Source: Aurifilum marmelostoma
Lineage: Eukaryota > Ascomycota > Sordariomycetes > Diaporthales > Cryphonectriaceae
Assembly: GCA_027559495.1 (NCBI GenBank)
Contig: JAMXSV010000007.1
Coordinates: 992,001-1,056,000, forward strand
Direction: 5' to 3'
Length of the DNA stretch: 64,000 nucleotides
A model generated the notes under the pieces. It did not search any database and was not told the origin of the DNA. It saw only the letters and a list, made by a program, of their open reading frames with translations. A program made the position numbers and the translations under genes. Shown here one piece after another: positions 12,317-24,771 of the stretch; positions within the stretch are counted from its first letter, which is position 1, and every line of letters starts with the position of its first letter.

Positions 12317-13874
12317 TTATCTTGTCAGCGTTGTCGACTCAATCCGGAATCCCGAGGCGCCAAGCCTGTCAACGAATCCCTGGCCTAGACAAGCAGGTGT
12401 GAGAATGCCGCCGCCTAGTTCGAGGTCGTCTTTGAGGACCGTGAGAGCTGCCTCGGCCAAGAATATGCCAGTCACTAAGCTGCGTGTCAGGTAGTCCGTC
12501 GTGGCCACATGGATGATGGACAAGAGAAGCTGCTTACAAGCATACATGCTGCCACGGAAACAGACGCGGCTATACGCCAGTTTCCCAGCACCGTCTCCAC
12601 CATCGGGTGTCGCGGTCGCCCGATACTCAATCTCATCTTTCTTTGCCTGCTCGACCTCGGGTCCCTGTCCCTGTGCGTATACAAACCTCTTCACCAGTTT
12701 CCGCACCGGCGGCAAGGAGACGAAAACGAGGGAAAAGACGGCGATGCCCCAGTGTACCATCATGCCCCACAACCAGTTTCGCACCTTCATGTGCTCGGAG
12801 AAACTAAAGTTCGGACCGTAAAACTCGTTCTTCTTGGAGGCAGTCTGCGAGAAGAGACCCCATGTGCGGTGGACGATGGCTCGGTCGGTGCTGGCGCCAA
12901 TAAATGTCGTCTGCAGGCCCAGTTCCGGAACGGTCCGCAATCCTGTGAGCTTGGTCCATAATGACAGTGACGGGGGCTTGGACTGGGTATTGGGAACGGG
13001 CGACAAGGCGAAAGGTGCCATCGATTCAGCAATCTCCTTCAAGCTGAACGAATGGAAGAAGTTAAGCGCGGTGGCCAAGGTACCTCCAGAGGGAGCAGAG
13101 CTATCGTGGTGTGAGCGAACGACCCGGTCAGGGTGAGCTTGACCATACCTACTCGAGCTTATGAACGGACATGACGGTCTCGCTAGTCTTCGCCCCGCCA
13201 AGGTTCAGACGGATGTGCTTGGCCAAGGACCACGCAATGAGGTCCGCAGGGGCAGACTCGACACCTATTTGGGGAAACATCAGACTGCCTGATTGCTTGG
13301 CTACATGATCGTATTTCTTGATCATTCTCGCCACGTAGGGCACCTCGCCCGTGACATCGAAGTAGTGCGTGCCATTCTCGGCACACGCCTTGAAGGCCTG
13401 GAAAGGGTCAGCCTCGTAGCCACGACATGTTTTGTTTTTCGGGGAACCAAGCTTACGTGCTCTCCATGCTGCCCATATGGGCCAACAGTGGTGATCAAGA
13501 TGAAAGTTTTCTTGGCCAGTGAACTCAGAGCTTCATCGTTGAGATCACACACCTCGATGTCTGAAGGACCTATCAGTTAGGCACGCAAGCCTTCCCGTGA
13601 GATACGTCAGAGTGACAGGACTGACCAGGTTGACGCCGGTCTGGTTGCAGTGGCTTAAGGTCGGCAGCGAGCTTCTCGAGCTTTCCATGGGAACGACCAG
13701 CAATTGCCCACTTCAAATCGGTGGGCAGGTTCTTGGTGATGTGCTCTGCTGTATACTTCCCCGTATACCCTAAGTGTCTGTCAGAAAAGCTCGGGCATCT
13801 ACAGTCAAGAGTATCTAACCGGTAGCCCCAAACACTACCAGGTCATACTGGCGGTCATGGGTTTTCAATGGCAT
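12317..13874 (-). CDS. Saccharopine dehydrogenase-like oxidoreductase (SCCPDH family)
   Basis: Membrane-associated SCCPDH-like protein; relatives include the bacterial trans-acting enoyl reductases. The substrate in fungi is not established. Six exons: 13820–13874, 13626–13769, 13457–13569, 13153–13397, 12546–13100 and 12317–12479, total 424 residues. An N-terminal Rossmann motif (VVFGATGYTGKYTAEH) indicates NAD(P) binding. Next come VCDLND and TVGPYGQHGEH, then SAPSGGTLAT, all typical of the family. A hydrophobic stretch (LWGMMVHWGIAVFSLVFVSL) fits the membrane segment near the C-terminal half. The C terminus has the family-typical LGGGILTPACLGQGFVDRL. Introns are 50, 56, 59, 52 and 66 bp. 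The third exon could instead begin at 13560, removing three residues. The 66-nt last intron is a multiple of three and reads open, so an unspliced transcript keeps frame. Confidence 0.9.
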
Positions 13875-14599
13875 GTCGAGGCGAGACCTTTAGCGCTCAA
13901 ATGTCTCCCTACCTAGAGTGACTAGGTAAGGGCGGGCCTAACTGGGTTTTTTGGCTTGAGCAATAGAAGTGGTAGGAGGAATGCGCTCGTAACAAAGAGT
14001 GAGCACACCGCTACAGAGAAACACGGTGCAAAAACATGTCGGCACTCCTTGGAGCGATGGAAGGAGGGAGGAAGGGATATATATGTCCTGTGTCCAGGCA
14101 GGAAGCACACTATCTATACTACTCGGTGATGTCAGGCCATTGCCTCGGCTCAACTACCTGTCAACATCTACGTAGATTGAATGAGAAACAGCCGCTGGGC
14201 AGGAGAATGCGACGGTTCCGAGAGCGAGTGCCAAGGTTAAGATTATTGAAGTAAGAAATCTATGTAAGAAAAAAATACATACAATGACACATTAACTGTG
14301 TCTGAATAATGAAGTAGGCCTCTCCGTATCGACGCATAATCTGAGAGGGAAGTATCGTGCAGCTGCGGGACAGCTGGAGCCAGCTGGAGAGCAGCAGCTT
14401 AGTCACTGAGCTCCACAATCGATCAGACTGGGTCGCTTTCCTGCCTCAGGCCAACCTAAGCCAAAAAATCCGCAACCCGCACAATCTGACCCGACCCAGC
14501 GAAATTCCAACGCAGCGAGTTGCACTCCACCACGAAATTTCGTCCTTCGACAAGTCAACTTTTCGCACCTAGTAAAGTCGACACTCACAATCCATTACA
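13875..14599. promoter_or_regulatory. Divergent region SCCPDH-like / eL43
   Basis: 725 bp between divergent starts. It holds the promoter of the ribosomal gene eL43 and that of the oxidoreductase. No specific element is recognised. The final 60 bp before the eL43 ATG look like a short 5' leader with pyrimidine stretches. Confidence 0.45.
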
Positions 14600-15570
14600 A
14601 TGGCCAAGGTACGGAGCTTTGAATTCCGTGAATATTCGTGAGATACAATTGCTGATGTTATTTTCCTATAGCGAACCAAGAAGGTCGGAGGTACGTTGAC
14701 GAAACTCCTACATTGAGCCCCCCTCTCCCCAGAGCGGATCGAGCGACGAACGAGCACGAAGCGCACGACGAAATATGCACCACACGGAACAGACCACAGT
14801 AGTATTGGGAAAGATTACATGCAAATGTCAAGTTAACAAAACGAGAGCATTCACTAAGCGGGGTAAAAGCTCAGGGAGGCGTGATGGACAATCTGTGGCT
14901 GTGTCTACTGCTGTGGTGCCCGAAATGCTTCAGTGCTCGTTCTGTGACGCTCGCGACAATCCGCTGGGGATTTTCTCTCGAGATTGGGAAGCTGACAATT
15001 AGTTTCGCAGTGACCGGCAAGTACGGTACTAGGTACGAAACAAACCAAGTCCCTCGATGACATGACGACCGTCCACGTCGCCCTCGCCCTGCACTGTCCC
15101 TGCGAAACCATGTGGAAGCCCTCTTCGTTCGATCGCAGGACATCGTTTACGTCGAGCCGACAGCGAATTGGTGGCCGCCCCTGGGACAGTGCTGCGACGA
15201 TGGGCGACGAGGAAACCCGATATGATTTACGGACAGGAGCTGACATGAAGATATAAAGATACGGTGCCTCCCTCCGTAAGTCCGTCAAGAAGATGGAAAT
15301 TACGCAGCACGCCAAGTACATCTGCACCTTCTGCGGCAAGACCAGCGTCAAGCGTCACTCCGTCGGCATCTGGGACTGCAAGTCCTGCAAGCGCACCGTT
15401 GCGTAAGTTACTTCATTGGCCACATAACGAGGAGCCAGGTCACGGCATTCGGGGATTTTCAACATGCTGATGACAGACCAATTAGTGGTGGTGCCTACAC
15501 CGTTGCCACACCCGCTGCCGCCGCCATGCGCTCGACCCTCCGAAGATTGCGCGAGATCGCTGAGGTGTAA
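14600..15570 (+). CDS. RPL43: 60S ribosomal protein eL43 (L37a/L43)
   Basis: Zinc-binding large-subunit ribosomal protein. Five exons: 14600–14608, 14672–14690, 15011–15032, 15259–15402 and 15486–15570, giving exactly 92 residues, the family length. The C4 zinc motif is visible as CTFCGK and CKSCKR. The start MAKRTKKVGVTGKYGTRYGA and the end LRRLREIAEV match eukaryotic L37a. The first three coding exons have only 9, 19 and 22 nt, so a gene finder that ignores small exons would miss the N terminus. Introns are 63, 320, 226 and 83 bp. I looked in the two long introns for box C/D or H/ACA RNA signatures and saw nothing convincing. High intron density at the 5' end is typical for fungal ribosomal protein genes. 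Confidence 0.97.
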
Positions 15571-17584
15571 GGTAGACGAGATCACACGGGGAGGAACGGG
15601 ACGATTGAAGCCTGGGCGGTGTTATCATGGTCTTGCTTGCTTTTCACAACATTTCGTGGTGTCAGGGAATAAAATGGTTTTCTCAGCAGGGCATGCTACG
15701 CAAATCGACCAGGGAAGGGATGATGGCCTCCGATGCGGAACACGGGTCCTTGACGAGGCTAGGAATCAGCTAGAAATTGATTCCATGAAGAACACCTGAA
15801 TTCTGCCGTTAGGCTGGCGAAGTGCAGATTATGAAGGAGATGCCACGTTTGGAACGCTATTCCAGGACTTTGATTGTTGAAAGTGGCCGTGGAATAAAGG
15901 CCTCCAAACTTCCAGATGCTGACAACGATCTTATTGGCACCCAGCAGTGGATTTGCAATGCTTGGAAAAGGAGACGCCTATATCCGCTACCTGGCTCTAT
16001 CCGCCGGTGCCTAGCAGGGAACACAACGTAGACAGGGCACGCCATCCGCACTGGTGATGGTGTAGGAGCTGTCAGATCATGAGGGGGATGTGTTCACTTT
16101 CCTCCGTCTCGTTACGACAGTGTGATTCATTCCCAAGCCCAAGTGCCTAATATGTCACCGTCCATCCATGTGTGTATGCTTGCTTTGTGATCTCCTTGAG
16201 CCACACACGCGCGCACACACACATACACACAGATACATACTATACGAGGTACACTACTACCTCATGACTTTGTCTCACATTTTACACAGTACGTGTCTTC
16301 TTACCCCTCTGGATTTTTGCACTTCTCATTGTTTTATACTTGTGTGTTTTGCAGCTAATGCCAGATCAAGTCGCGCCAGTGGCTTCGTCCACGTTATTTA
16401 TTGGAAGGATGCGGGTCAGGTGGTTGGTCAACGGACGATGGTACCCGAGCCCGAGTCTGAAGTGGGCATTTACCTACGAACCTTGTCATGCACACTTGAC
16501 ACTTGCTCTATCCCAAGGAAGGGCTCCCCGCTCCTAAGAAAGATCCTTTCCTCACTCACTGAGTGCATGGGAAACGATGACAAGGTTAGAGTAATTTTAG
16601 TGAAAACTCTCCTATATTGTGCCTTTCTTTTGGTGGGATCAGCATGAATATGGAGCTACCAGAACAATGATCAACTTTGTATGGTCTGGGCGGTGCTGGG
16701 TGGTGGGTAAGTGCCCTTGAGAAACCCATATCTAAGTCTAGGTGGGTGCCCCCACAGGTCATCGAATTTGGGGCGTCATTAACACTCCCTCATCATCAAG
16801 TCAACATGGTCTCTTTGTCCTTCAACTTGACAAAACGGACCTATAGTAGTAGTGAACCTGTGTGGCATATGAGCTGTGTGATTCATTCGCTCTCTTTTCT
16901 GGTCCATCTGGCGTGAAGGAGCAGGAAGTATGTAGAGCCTATCCATGCCACCCGTCTACGAAAGGCAGGGAGAGGTAGCATCAAGTCGAACCCCGGCTTT
17001 GTCCCCCCCAAAAAAAGTAGCGCGGCAAACGTCCCTCTTTTTGCAGCGTGTGAGCCACGAAACGGGTCAGTCGGGTCAGTAGGTCACAGCACTGCACTGT
17101 GCTAAGACTCACCCCCAAGTCCCGTGGTCGCTCAATATGGATCCGGAGGTACCTACTGCTCCTAAACCTGTGCGGAACCATAGTGGCAGGACGCACTGTC
17201 ATTAGGTAAGTAAGGTAGCCCATGCTCCCTCAAGTTCCCCAAGCTGCTTGCACTTTCGCCTCTTCTCCCCCATCCTTTCCTCTTCCAAGCAAAAGCGCAG
17301 AGCCTTTTAGGACGGACTGACCCGCTAAACAAGAAACCGGCCTCACCAGCACACCCAAGCTTACAGGCCCCCTCCCTCCCTCCCACCCTCCCAAAAGTCT
17401 CAGCGCCTAGGCACTATCGCAACAGCACCTACACCCGCCTATCGCCAGCCACGACAACCACAAGAGAGCTGACAATAGGAATTCCAAAAGCCCCTCCAGA
17501 TCCCATCAACACCATCATATCTATGCCTTCTCCGGCCTTTGATCATCTTGGAATTTCTCTCCTCATTCAGTTTGGTATCCTGTG
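15571..17584. other. Gene-free stretch upstream of RING–PHD gene
   Basis: About 2 kb without a credible gene. It has a short CA-rich tract at about 16201–16235. The last 250 bp before 17585 are pyrimidine-rich and probably contain the promoter and leader of the RING–PHD gene. Confidence 0.5.
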
Positions 17585-19662
17585 ATGGCAGACCAGTGCA
17601 TCGTTTGTCTAGAGAATCTAGACAGTGCGATACCCTTGCAGCAATTGCAGGACGATGGCGCTGCTGGTGGACTGCCCACTGCTGCTGCAGCGCCCGCACC
17701 CACACCCACTGGCGATCTCAAGCCGCTCCCCTTGGCTGCCGCCGCCGCATCACCACCCACCGCTTCATCTACCATTATAGACACCACAACCACGACGGTG
17801 ACTCTACATGATCCGAGCGAGACGGAGGAGTCCAGCTCGGGCCAGGACGATAACATCGCCGTTATCCAAGTTTGTGGTCATATTCTGCATGACAGCTGCC
17901 TGAAAGCATGGACGGGAAAGGCAAATAGCTGCCCCATCTGCCGCCAGGCATTTCACCTTGTCGAAGTCTACGACAAAGTCGGAGGTGAGTAGTTCTCGGG
18001 CAAGAATCCAAGCTAGATGTACAAGAAAGCTGACTTCCCACCCCGCTATTTCCCCAGGCAACCTTCTCAACACGTATACCGTCGAAGATAAGAAACAAGT
18101 TGCCGAGTTCGACCCACTAGCATGGCTGGACGAGAACCCCGAGGAAGAGGAGGAGGAAAGCAGGCCTTGCCCAGTCTGCAACACCACGGACCATGAAGAC
18201 GTTCTGCTCTTGTGCGATGGGTGCAATACACCGTACCATACACACTGCATCGGCCTGGACGATGTTCCTGACGGTGCCTGGTTCTGCATGGAGTGTGCAG
18301 ACCAGAACGAGGTCACGGTTCGACAGTTTCAGGCTGTGGCCGCCCGCACAGCAGGGCGAGTTCGCCGCCGCCGCAACTTCTTCCCCCGTACCCAGGCCAG
18401 CATGCGCAACGAGAGGACCAGAACTCGTACGGACCAGTGGCTTGGGGCTTGGGGCCAGTTCTCGAGCCACGTGCACGGCGCCCTGGGCATAGACCTCGAC
18501 TCCCATGACGACGATGACGATCATCTGCGAGCGTATCGGCGATCTCAAGAAGTCCGCGAGAGAGAGCGTCGCGAGTGGCAACGTTGGCAGCAACGCCTCA
18601 GTATAGCGAGCAGGCTGGGTGCTCGAGACGTTTTCGCCCGGAACATCCAAGGTGTGGTCGAGCAACAGATTGCGCCAGCTTCCGGGCAGGCGACCCCAGG
18701 AGCACCCGAGACTCGTGAGGAGCGACAGGCCTGGCGTGCCTTCGAGAGAGCTCGAGCGTCGACGCCCAGTGGCCGGAAGAGAAAATCTCGGTCCATCACT
18801 GCGTCCCCGGTTGAGCCAGCACCTGAGCCCTCACGGCCGCTAAAGCGCCCCCCGCACCCGTCGTGTCCCCAACCAGGGAGGAGAAGCTGTATCATCCAAA
18901 GGTGCCTCTGCGGCGACAAACCAACATCCAGGAGCGGGGGCTGGAGGACCGTCGAGTGCTCGTTCTCCTCTGGCTCAGTCCCCGGCTGCACCGGATGTAG
19001 CCCCCACTTTTCTCTCGTCACTGCTTAAAGAAGTCGAACAGAGCGGTCCCTCTGATGATGAGACTGTTCGTGGTCTCTTTGGGCTTCCGCCAACCGTCGA
19101 CCCCTCATCGCCTGTTGCCTCACCATCTGCATCTGCACGAAATAGCCCTCGGGCATTGTCTTTGACACCACCGCCGGCATCCCCTCCCGCAAACGCAACA
19201 GCCCGGTCCGCATCAAGATCACCCGTACTGTCATTGAGCTCTCACATCGAGCCCAAGTACCCTCCTGCAAATTACTCACCAACACGATCGAACGGAGAGT
19301 CTAGCGACTCAGAGAGCCGTCCACGGAAGAGGAACGGATCGCCCGAGCTGCAACAACCACGTCCTCGACGGCAGCTTGAGGTCCGACTGTCCCGCTCCCA
19401 AGATTTGTCGCCGACTCGGAAGACACTGCCGCTTGAGATCAAAGAAGACATCAGCCAGGTTGTGCGCTCTGCACTGAAACCGCACTGGAAGTCCAGCCAA
19501 CTTTCCCGCGATCAGTATGAGAAGATCAATCGAGCCGTCTCCCACAGAATTTACGAAGAAGTTCCTGACCCGTCCGCGGTAAACGAGGAAGCAAAACGAC
19601 AGTGGGAGAAGATTGCGACGACCGAGGTTGCGCGTGCCGTCGCGGAGTTGAAATCTTCTTGA
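17585..19662 (+). CDS. RING–PHD finger protein (Asr1/PHRF1-like), one frame break
   Basis: Probable nuclear ubiquitin ligase related to yeast Asr1 and animal PHRF1, which bind the phosphorylated C-terminal domain of RNA polymerase II. Exon 1 is 17585–17984; exon 2 starts at 18058 after a 73-nt intron. RING ligands are C5, C8, C97, H99, H102, C105, C116 and C119, with an unusual 88-residue Ala/Pro/Thr insert between the second and third. A PHD finger (CPVCNTTDHEDVLLLCDGC to FCMEC) follows at about residues 172–217. The C terminus has a conserved helical part (EIKEDISQVVRSALKPHW). Frame changes by one between PLKRPP (about 18845) and the downstream coding region. Removing one C from the C run at 18848–18853 gives one continuous frame of 667 residues. 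A weak alternative is an intron from 18810 (GTTGAG) to 18876 (CAG). I favour a homopolymer error. Confidence 0.85.
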
Positions 19663-20908
19663 TCATCACGATCCCGGAAACGCATAAAATCTTCTTCGGC
19701 TAGGAGCGAAACGGACGGCGTTTTATTTTTCATGGAGTCGCGCAAACTGGAAAGATACCCCCTGGGCAATCCAAATGGTACCGGTGTTTGTCATTTCGTG
19801 GTGATTTTCTATGACGGAGCCACGATACCGTGGACGTCGATGGACATGATATTGGACCGCTTCTCTTGTTTTTCCTTGTTCTTCTTGTTTCTTCAGCATT
19901 TTTGGCGGGGACTGAGGGTCCGGACTTGACATTTCGAAAGCTTGCACGTATTTTGGAGGCTCGTGGGACAGCGGCAGGTAGCATTAGCACTTTGCTCAAC
20001 TGAAATGGAAATGTCTCTAGGGTCTCTCAAGACACCAGTCTCAATGTAGTGACGAGTATCGTGACGGAGTTCGATGTCTTGATGAAAAAGCTTGAGCGAG
20101 GAGAACCTCGGCCTTGGCCTGTCTTAACTCGTGCTTCAGAGTTCAACGGACAGAGCACAGTACAACTGTGCGCCCTAGCTTGATTGGACAAAGTCAGTTC
20201 ACTTTTAGCAGAGAAGTCAATATCGCGATGGAAATCAATGCAATGGCGCCGGAAAACGATGCGCGCAGGTCCAAATTCAATAATAAACAATTCCGGCGGT
20301 GAAGTCAAGAGCGCTGGTCTCGTAAGCGCAGCGTCGGAATAATGATTCTTTCTTCTTCTGCAGCGTCCACAGACCACCAGCTGTGCGGGACTTTGTGTGA
20401 CAGCCATCTATCTAACGTGAGCCCGGTGGGAAGATTGGCCCGTCGAAGAACTCGAGCGAGCAACAGGCGCCGCTAGCGAATCAGGCTGATCTGGATTTCA
20501 CTCTGGGCACTCGTAAATGACAAGACGTCCTGGAGGAGATGGGGACAAGGTCTTGGGATAAGGATTTCATGCCTGTGGATTAGAAAGGAAGAGGAAGAGA
20601 GGGGGGTAAGAACCGCTGTGTAGAGAAAATTTGTAGGGAGGGGATTGTTGTCGCTAACAGTGCGGGTGTCCACCTCGACCAATCAGCAGACCGGACTGAA
20701 TTGATTAGGTAAGGCTTGGCACTGCAGCTTGTACCTAGGTACTCTTTTTGACGTCCGCGAAAAAGTTGCGATCCAGCAGCACGCGCCAAAACTCGGATGC
20801 GTTGAAGAGCTTCCCCACGGGTTGGATCTCGGAGGGTCCAGCACAACAGATCCGGAACAGATCATGACGGCCTCAAGTAGAGGGCCGAGGGCTGTTGTGC
20901 CCCTCCTA
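19663..20908. other. Gene-free stretch
   Basis: About 1.25 kb between two plus-strand genes, holding the 3' end of the RING–PHD transcript and the promoter of mL46. A 126-codon open frame on the minus strand (20027–20407) shows no family features. Nothing else stands out. Confidence 0.5.
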
Positions 20909-22155
20909 ATGAGTAAGTCCACCCATTTCTTGTTTGTCGGTCAATTGCCTCGACACCTCGATATCTCAAAGTTCATTTCATAGCTAACACGAGATCAAAT
21001 GTAGGGGCACCTCAACTGTGCACTCGTTGCGCGACGACCTTCCCTCAGTACACATCGCCGTCCTCCAGACGGCCCTACTCCTCGAATACAGATACCCCGA
21101 CCAGTGCGACCACCGACCCCACGTCGCTCTCACCAAACATCATGCCAGTCACCAGCGGCTCTGCATCCGCCGCCGCCGACTTGGGCAGTATTAACCACCA
21201 GCCGACCACCACCCACCTCCACCCAAAATCCCTCTACCGTCTCCGCGCCGGGATCATCCTCAGTCGGCCGCCCATCCTGACCCGGGAGCAGACCCCCTTC
21301 GAGGCGGCCTTCTACCTCTACCAGAAGCGCCTGAACGAGCGGCTCAGCACTCCCTTTGCGCGCCAGTTCTACTTCCGCAAGGGCCAGCCCGCAGGTGTCG
21401 ACTTCGCCATCAAGTTTGGCGAGCGGAGCCACGTCATGGCGCGCGAGATTGGGCGGCTCACGCGCAAGGGCCGGGACGCGTGGGACGACGAGGTGCTTGT
21501 TGAGCAGGGGGCAGCAGCTCTCGGCCCCGGACTATATCAGGGAGAAGCTGTATACCGAGGCGGAGAGCCGGGTGAGCGAGGATGGCGAGGCCCTGAGCTT
21601 CGAGGACCGGCTGCGGATCGAGCGGCCGCTGTCCCGGGAGACGGAGGCGGATCGGACTGGAGACGTGAGAAGGCTGGATCGCAAGCTCGACAGAACGCTC
21701 TACCTTGTTGTCAAGAACCAGAAAGAGAGATGGGTGTTCCCTCATGATGAGGTCAGGCCGGATGAGGGCTTGCACGAGGTATGTACCTGCCAGGTGTGTC
21801 GAGGGACGTTTTTCTGAGACCGAGGGCTAACACTTTTACTCAGACCGCTTCTCGGGCCCTAGAAGACACCGCAGGTGTCAACATGAATATATGGATGGTC
21901 GGACGGCATCCTATTGCTCACGAGCACCGGGAGCCGATATATGGGGGTGACAAGGAGGGCGAGAAAGGGTCGACGCTGAAAGTCCGCGGTACCAACGTCT
22001 TTTACCTAAAGGGAAGGATCATGGCCGGTCAGGTGGACCTGACGGACAATGAGTACGGCGTCACGGATTTCAAGTGGCTCACCAAGGAGGAGCTCAAGGC
22101 TCAGCTCCAGCCGGGCCTGTACGAGAGTGTGGAGAAGTCCATGCCATCGCAATAA
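20909..22155 (+). CDS. MRPL17: Mitochondrial large-subunit ribosomal protein mL46 (Mrpl17), one frame break
   Basis: Mitoribosomal large-subunit protein with a Nudix-like fold. Exons: 20909–20912, 21005–21778 and 21844–22155. The first coding exon is only ATGA; the 92-nt intron (GTAAGT, branch CTAAC, acceptor TGTAG) joins it to give MRAPQLCTRCATTFPQY, a plausible mitochondrial presequence that is Arg/Ser rich and poor in acids. Family features include YRLRAGIILSRPP, the E-rich linker SFEDRL, LYLVVKNQ and WVFP, then TASRALEDTAG after the second intron. Frame shifts by one within the GGGGG run at about 21507–21511: upstream DDEVLVEQG is in one frame, downstream QQLSAPDYIREKLY in another. Removing one G restores 362 residues. 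Both sides are well conserved, so an assembly error is the simplest reading. Confidence 0.9.
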
Positions 22156-22937
22156 GAGCATTCATGGCAACACATCTCTACACTTGTGTAAAAATAAAAA
22201 AAGAAAGAAAGCAGAATCACCATTGTGAAATAAATGACCATGTCCAGCAAAGAGTCCACTTGCAATTTTTGTTCTTTATGATATTATCGCACGATATTAC
22301 AGCGAAAGCAACGCAGAGAGGCATGTTGTCAGGAGATTGCAGTCCTTTTCGAGTATACCTAGTGCGATTCTCTACCCTGCATTTATATCTTTCACTCCAT
22401 CTTCTCCCTAGCAAGCTGCAGAAAAATCCCAACTGAAAATCAAACAGATCAATTGCAAAATCAAGATTTTTGTACAAAGATTCAAAGGATCGATCAGCAG
22501 ACATCTACAAGCAGTGGAAGCTGCATCTCGAGCTCTAGCCTCGCGCGGTCCCACCAGCCTTATATTCTGCAGCAATCATGTTGCAAGACCTCGCATATTC
22601 TAACAAACCTCGCTCGTGTCCTTAACATTCTCGCCGGCTGACTTGGCTGTGTCTCTTGGAGCACTTTGTATCCCGACGGTGTCACCCAGTCTGCCGTGAG
22701 TCAATGACGGCTGCATTCTGGTAGACATTGAGCCATGTCTTCAAGAAGAACCAGGTTTCTTGATGTTGATTGTCTACAGCTGCTATCTTGGAGACAAGTG
22801 TCTTGGTTCAGCTATCTCCCCCTTGTCCTGTCTTGCCATGCTCTATCTTACAGAAACCTTACGCCCAGTGTAACACATCACCAACCCCCCCCCCCCCCAA
22901 ATTTCTGCTATCTTCTCTTCGAAATAGACTTTCTCCC
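22156..22937. other. Convergent intergenic region
   Basis: 780 bp between the 3' ends of mL46 and the deadenylase. An A-rich segment (22188–22215) just after the mL46 stop codon contains AAATAAAAAAAG, a possible polyadenylation region. A C15 run lies at about 22887–22901. No gene. Confidence 0.5.
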
Positions 22938-24771
22938 CTATGCAGACTGAGGTCCAGTGTAGAGCATAAGCCCGGATTGTCCGATACGGATCTTGTTTCC
23001 ATATCTCTTCCAGAACACGCCATCCTCCCACTCGGGCACCTTGCCCGCCACGGGGTCCTTGCCCTTGACGACCTGATCAGCGCCGCTCCAGCCCGCACTC
23101 TCCCCGCCGATGCCAGCTTTCTTATCCTGCCGGAGTGCAGGGACGGAGGAAGAGGTGGGTATCAGTGGCTGAAATCGGGAATCCAGAGCCGCCTGACTCT
23201 CCGCGTTGCTGTCGTCGGCGTCGAGAAGAGATTCTCCCAGGGGTACCACTCGTTTGTCGTGTGCCGTGCCAGGCATACGGGCCTTGTAGAGGGCAGAGAA
23301 CGCCGTCAAGAGGGTGGAGTCATCTCCACGTGTTGGCGCGTGGATCTCCAGGGCAGCGTCGCTCAGGTCCTCGCCCGGGATGTGAGCGAGACCTTGCTTG
23401 TCCTTGTAGAGCTTGTGGGATTTCTTGAGGAAGACGATGGCGGTCATATAGCCTGTGCCAAGTTGCGTGTGAGTCAGATATCCAGGCGAGGATGTGCAAG
23501 GTGAGTGTTTGCAGGCCGCGTGGGATCTACTTACTGTCGTAACCAGCCTCGTGCGGAGCATGCATCTTGTAGCCGAAGCCAGGCGCCGCTTTCACGCGCA
23601 GGGTATAGTCTCTCTTGACGGCGCCAAAGCATTCCTCGAGACTTTGGTCGGGCGTCATCTCGTGGCCACCGCGGGTGAAGAGGTACTTTGTGTCCACGAC
23701 GCGCGGCATCGACTTCCTCACCAGCCTCTGAAAACCCTCCACGGTCGGCGGCAGCGGCCCGACAAAGGTCTTGAACAGGAAGCAGAGGTCCCAGAGCATA
23801 TTGTGGCCGACAATGATGGGCCTTTGCTTCCTGAGGCGTGCCTCGCACTCGAGTAGATCCTGGCGCAGCTTGATGATGGCCTCGGGCTGCTGGCCGACGA
23901 TGAGGTCCAGGTCAATCTTGTCGGCGAATTTTGCGCCGCAGAGGGCGTCCCAGACGAAGCGGAATCCGGTCTGCCTGGTCACAGCCTGCTGGCGCAGGGC
24001 CATACCCCGAGTGTCGCTCACGTTCGACGGGGTGGTCCGCTTGGCAACCCTCATCTGCATGCCACCGTTTCTATTTTGGACCTGGCAGCCGTCGAACTCC
24101 GTTGCGACGAGCTGATGGACCAGGCGCTTCTGGAGACGGTGAAAGCGGCCATCATAGGGGCTTTTAAGGGTGAGATTTCTGGACCGCTGCTCCTCATGGG
24201 CTGTCGAGTCTAGCCAACTCTGAATCTTGGCCCTCATGGTCTCGTAGAACTCCTGGGTTTCGTGGGGGCTATTGTTGATGTCGATATGAGCCTGTGCAAT
24301 GCTCTTCCGCTGCACAAAACCCCTGATGCTGTCTTGTGTGGCCTCTGTGGCTGAGAGGTAGGGGATGCCTCTGTCAAACACATTGCTGAACTTGAAGCTG
24401 TTTGTCTGCAGGAAGTTAATGGTCTTGGTGGAGAAGGCGACCTCTCTGTCCACCCTGCTGGCTAGCTGCTCAGACACTGGGTTCCCCCCCACCATGCCCA
24501 GGGCGATGGGGAAGTTGTAGGTCTTTGTGGTGTAGGAGCCATCATCATCATCCCAATAGATGCAGGTCAGGCCCACCTGCAAGATAGTAAAGGTCTCAGC
24601 AGCCTGCCTGGCATTCTCATACATGTGTTTGACAGTTGGGTGAGCTGTCTCTTGTGTGTGTTTGTTGCTGATGCCAGACATCTCCACATCAACAGAGATG
24701 AAGCTTGAGTTGCTCAAGTCTTTCATGATAGATGGAAACCTAGGCCAGAAGCTGCTCCGGTCAATGTCCAT
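22938..24771 (-). CDS. CAF1-family (PARN-like) 3'-5' exoribonuclease
   Basis: Probable poly(A)-specific or RNA-trimming DEDDh ribonuclease of the PARN/TOE1 group. Two exons, 23535–24771 and 22938–23452, give 583 residues. The catalytic residues are visible: D28 and E30 in SVDVEMSGI, D328 in GHNMLWDL, H407 and D412 in HEAGYDSY. The 82-nt intron falls inside the last motif, and splicing restores GYDSYMTAIVFL. A long insertion between the first two motifs is usual for PARN. The reading frame extends upstream of 24771 without an ATG (it begins at TTG), so I choose the first ATG, which has an A at −3 and starts MDIDRSSFWPRFPSI, like other members. The C-terminal 150 residues are low-conservation. 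The 5' half of exon 1 is strongly CpG-poor, unlike the 3' half. Confidence 0.9.

Noticed and set aside
14691..15258. Possible snoRNA in the long introns of eL43
   Set aside because: Isolated D-box-like CTGA and weak C-box-like sequences are present, but spacing and terminal pairing are wrong.
18791..18845. 55-nt intron explaining the RING–PHD frame change
   Set aside because: Length and phase would fit, but the donor GTCCAT is poor and the branch-like CTAA lies directly at the acceptor; a one-base homopolymer insertion is simpler.
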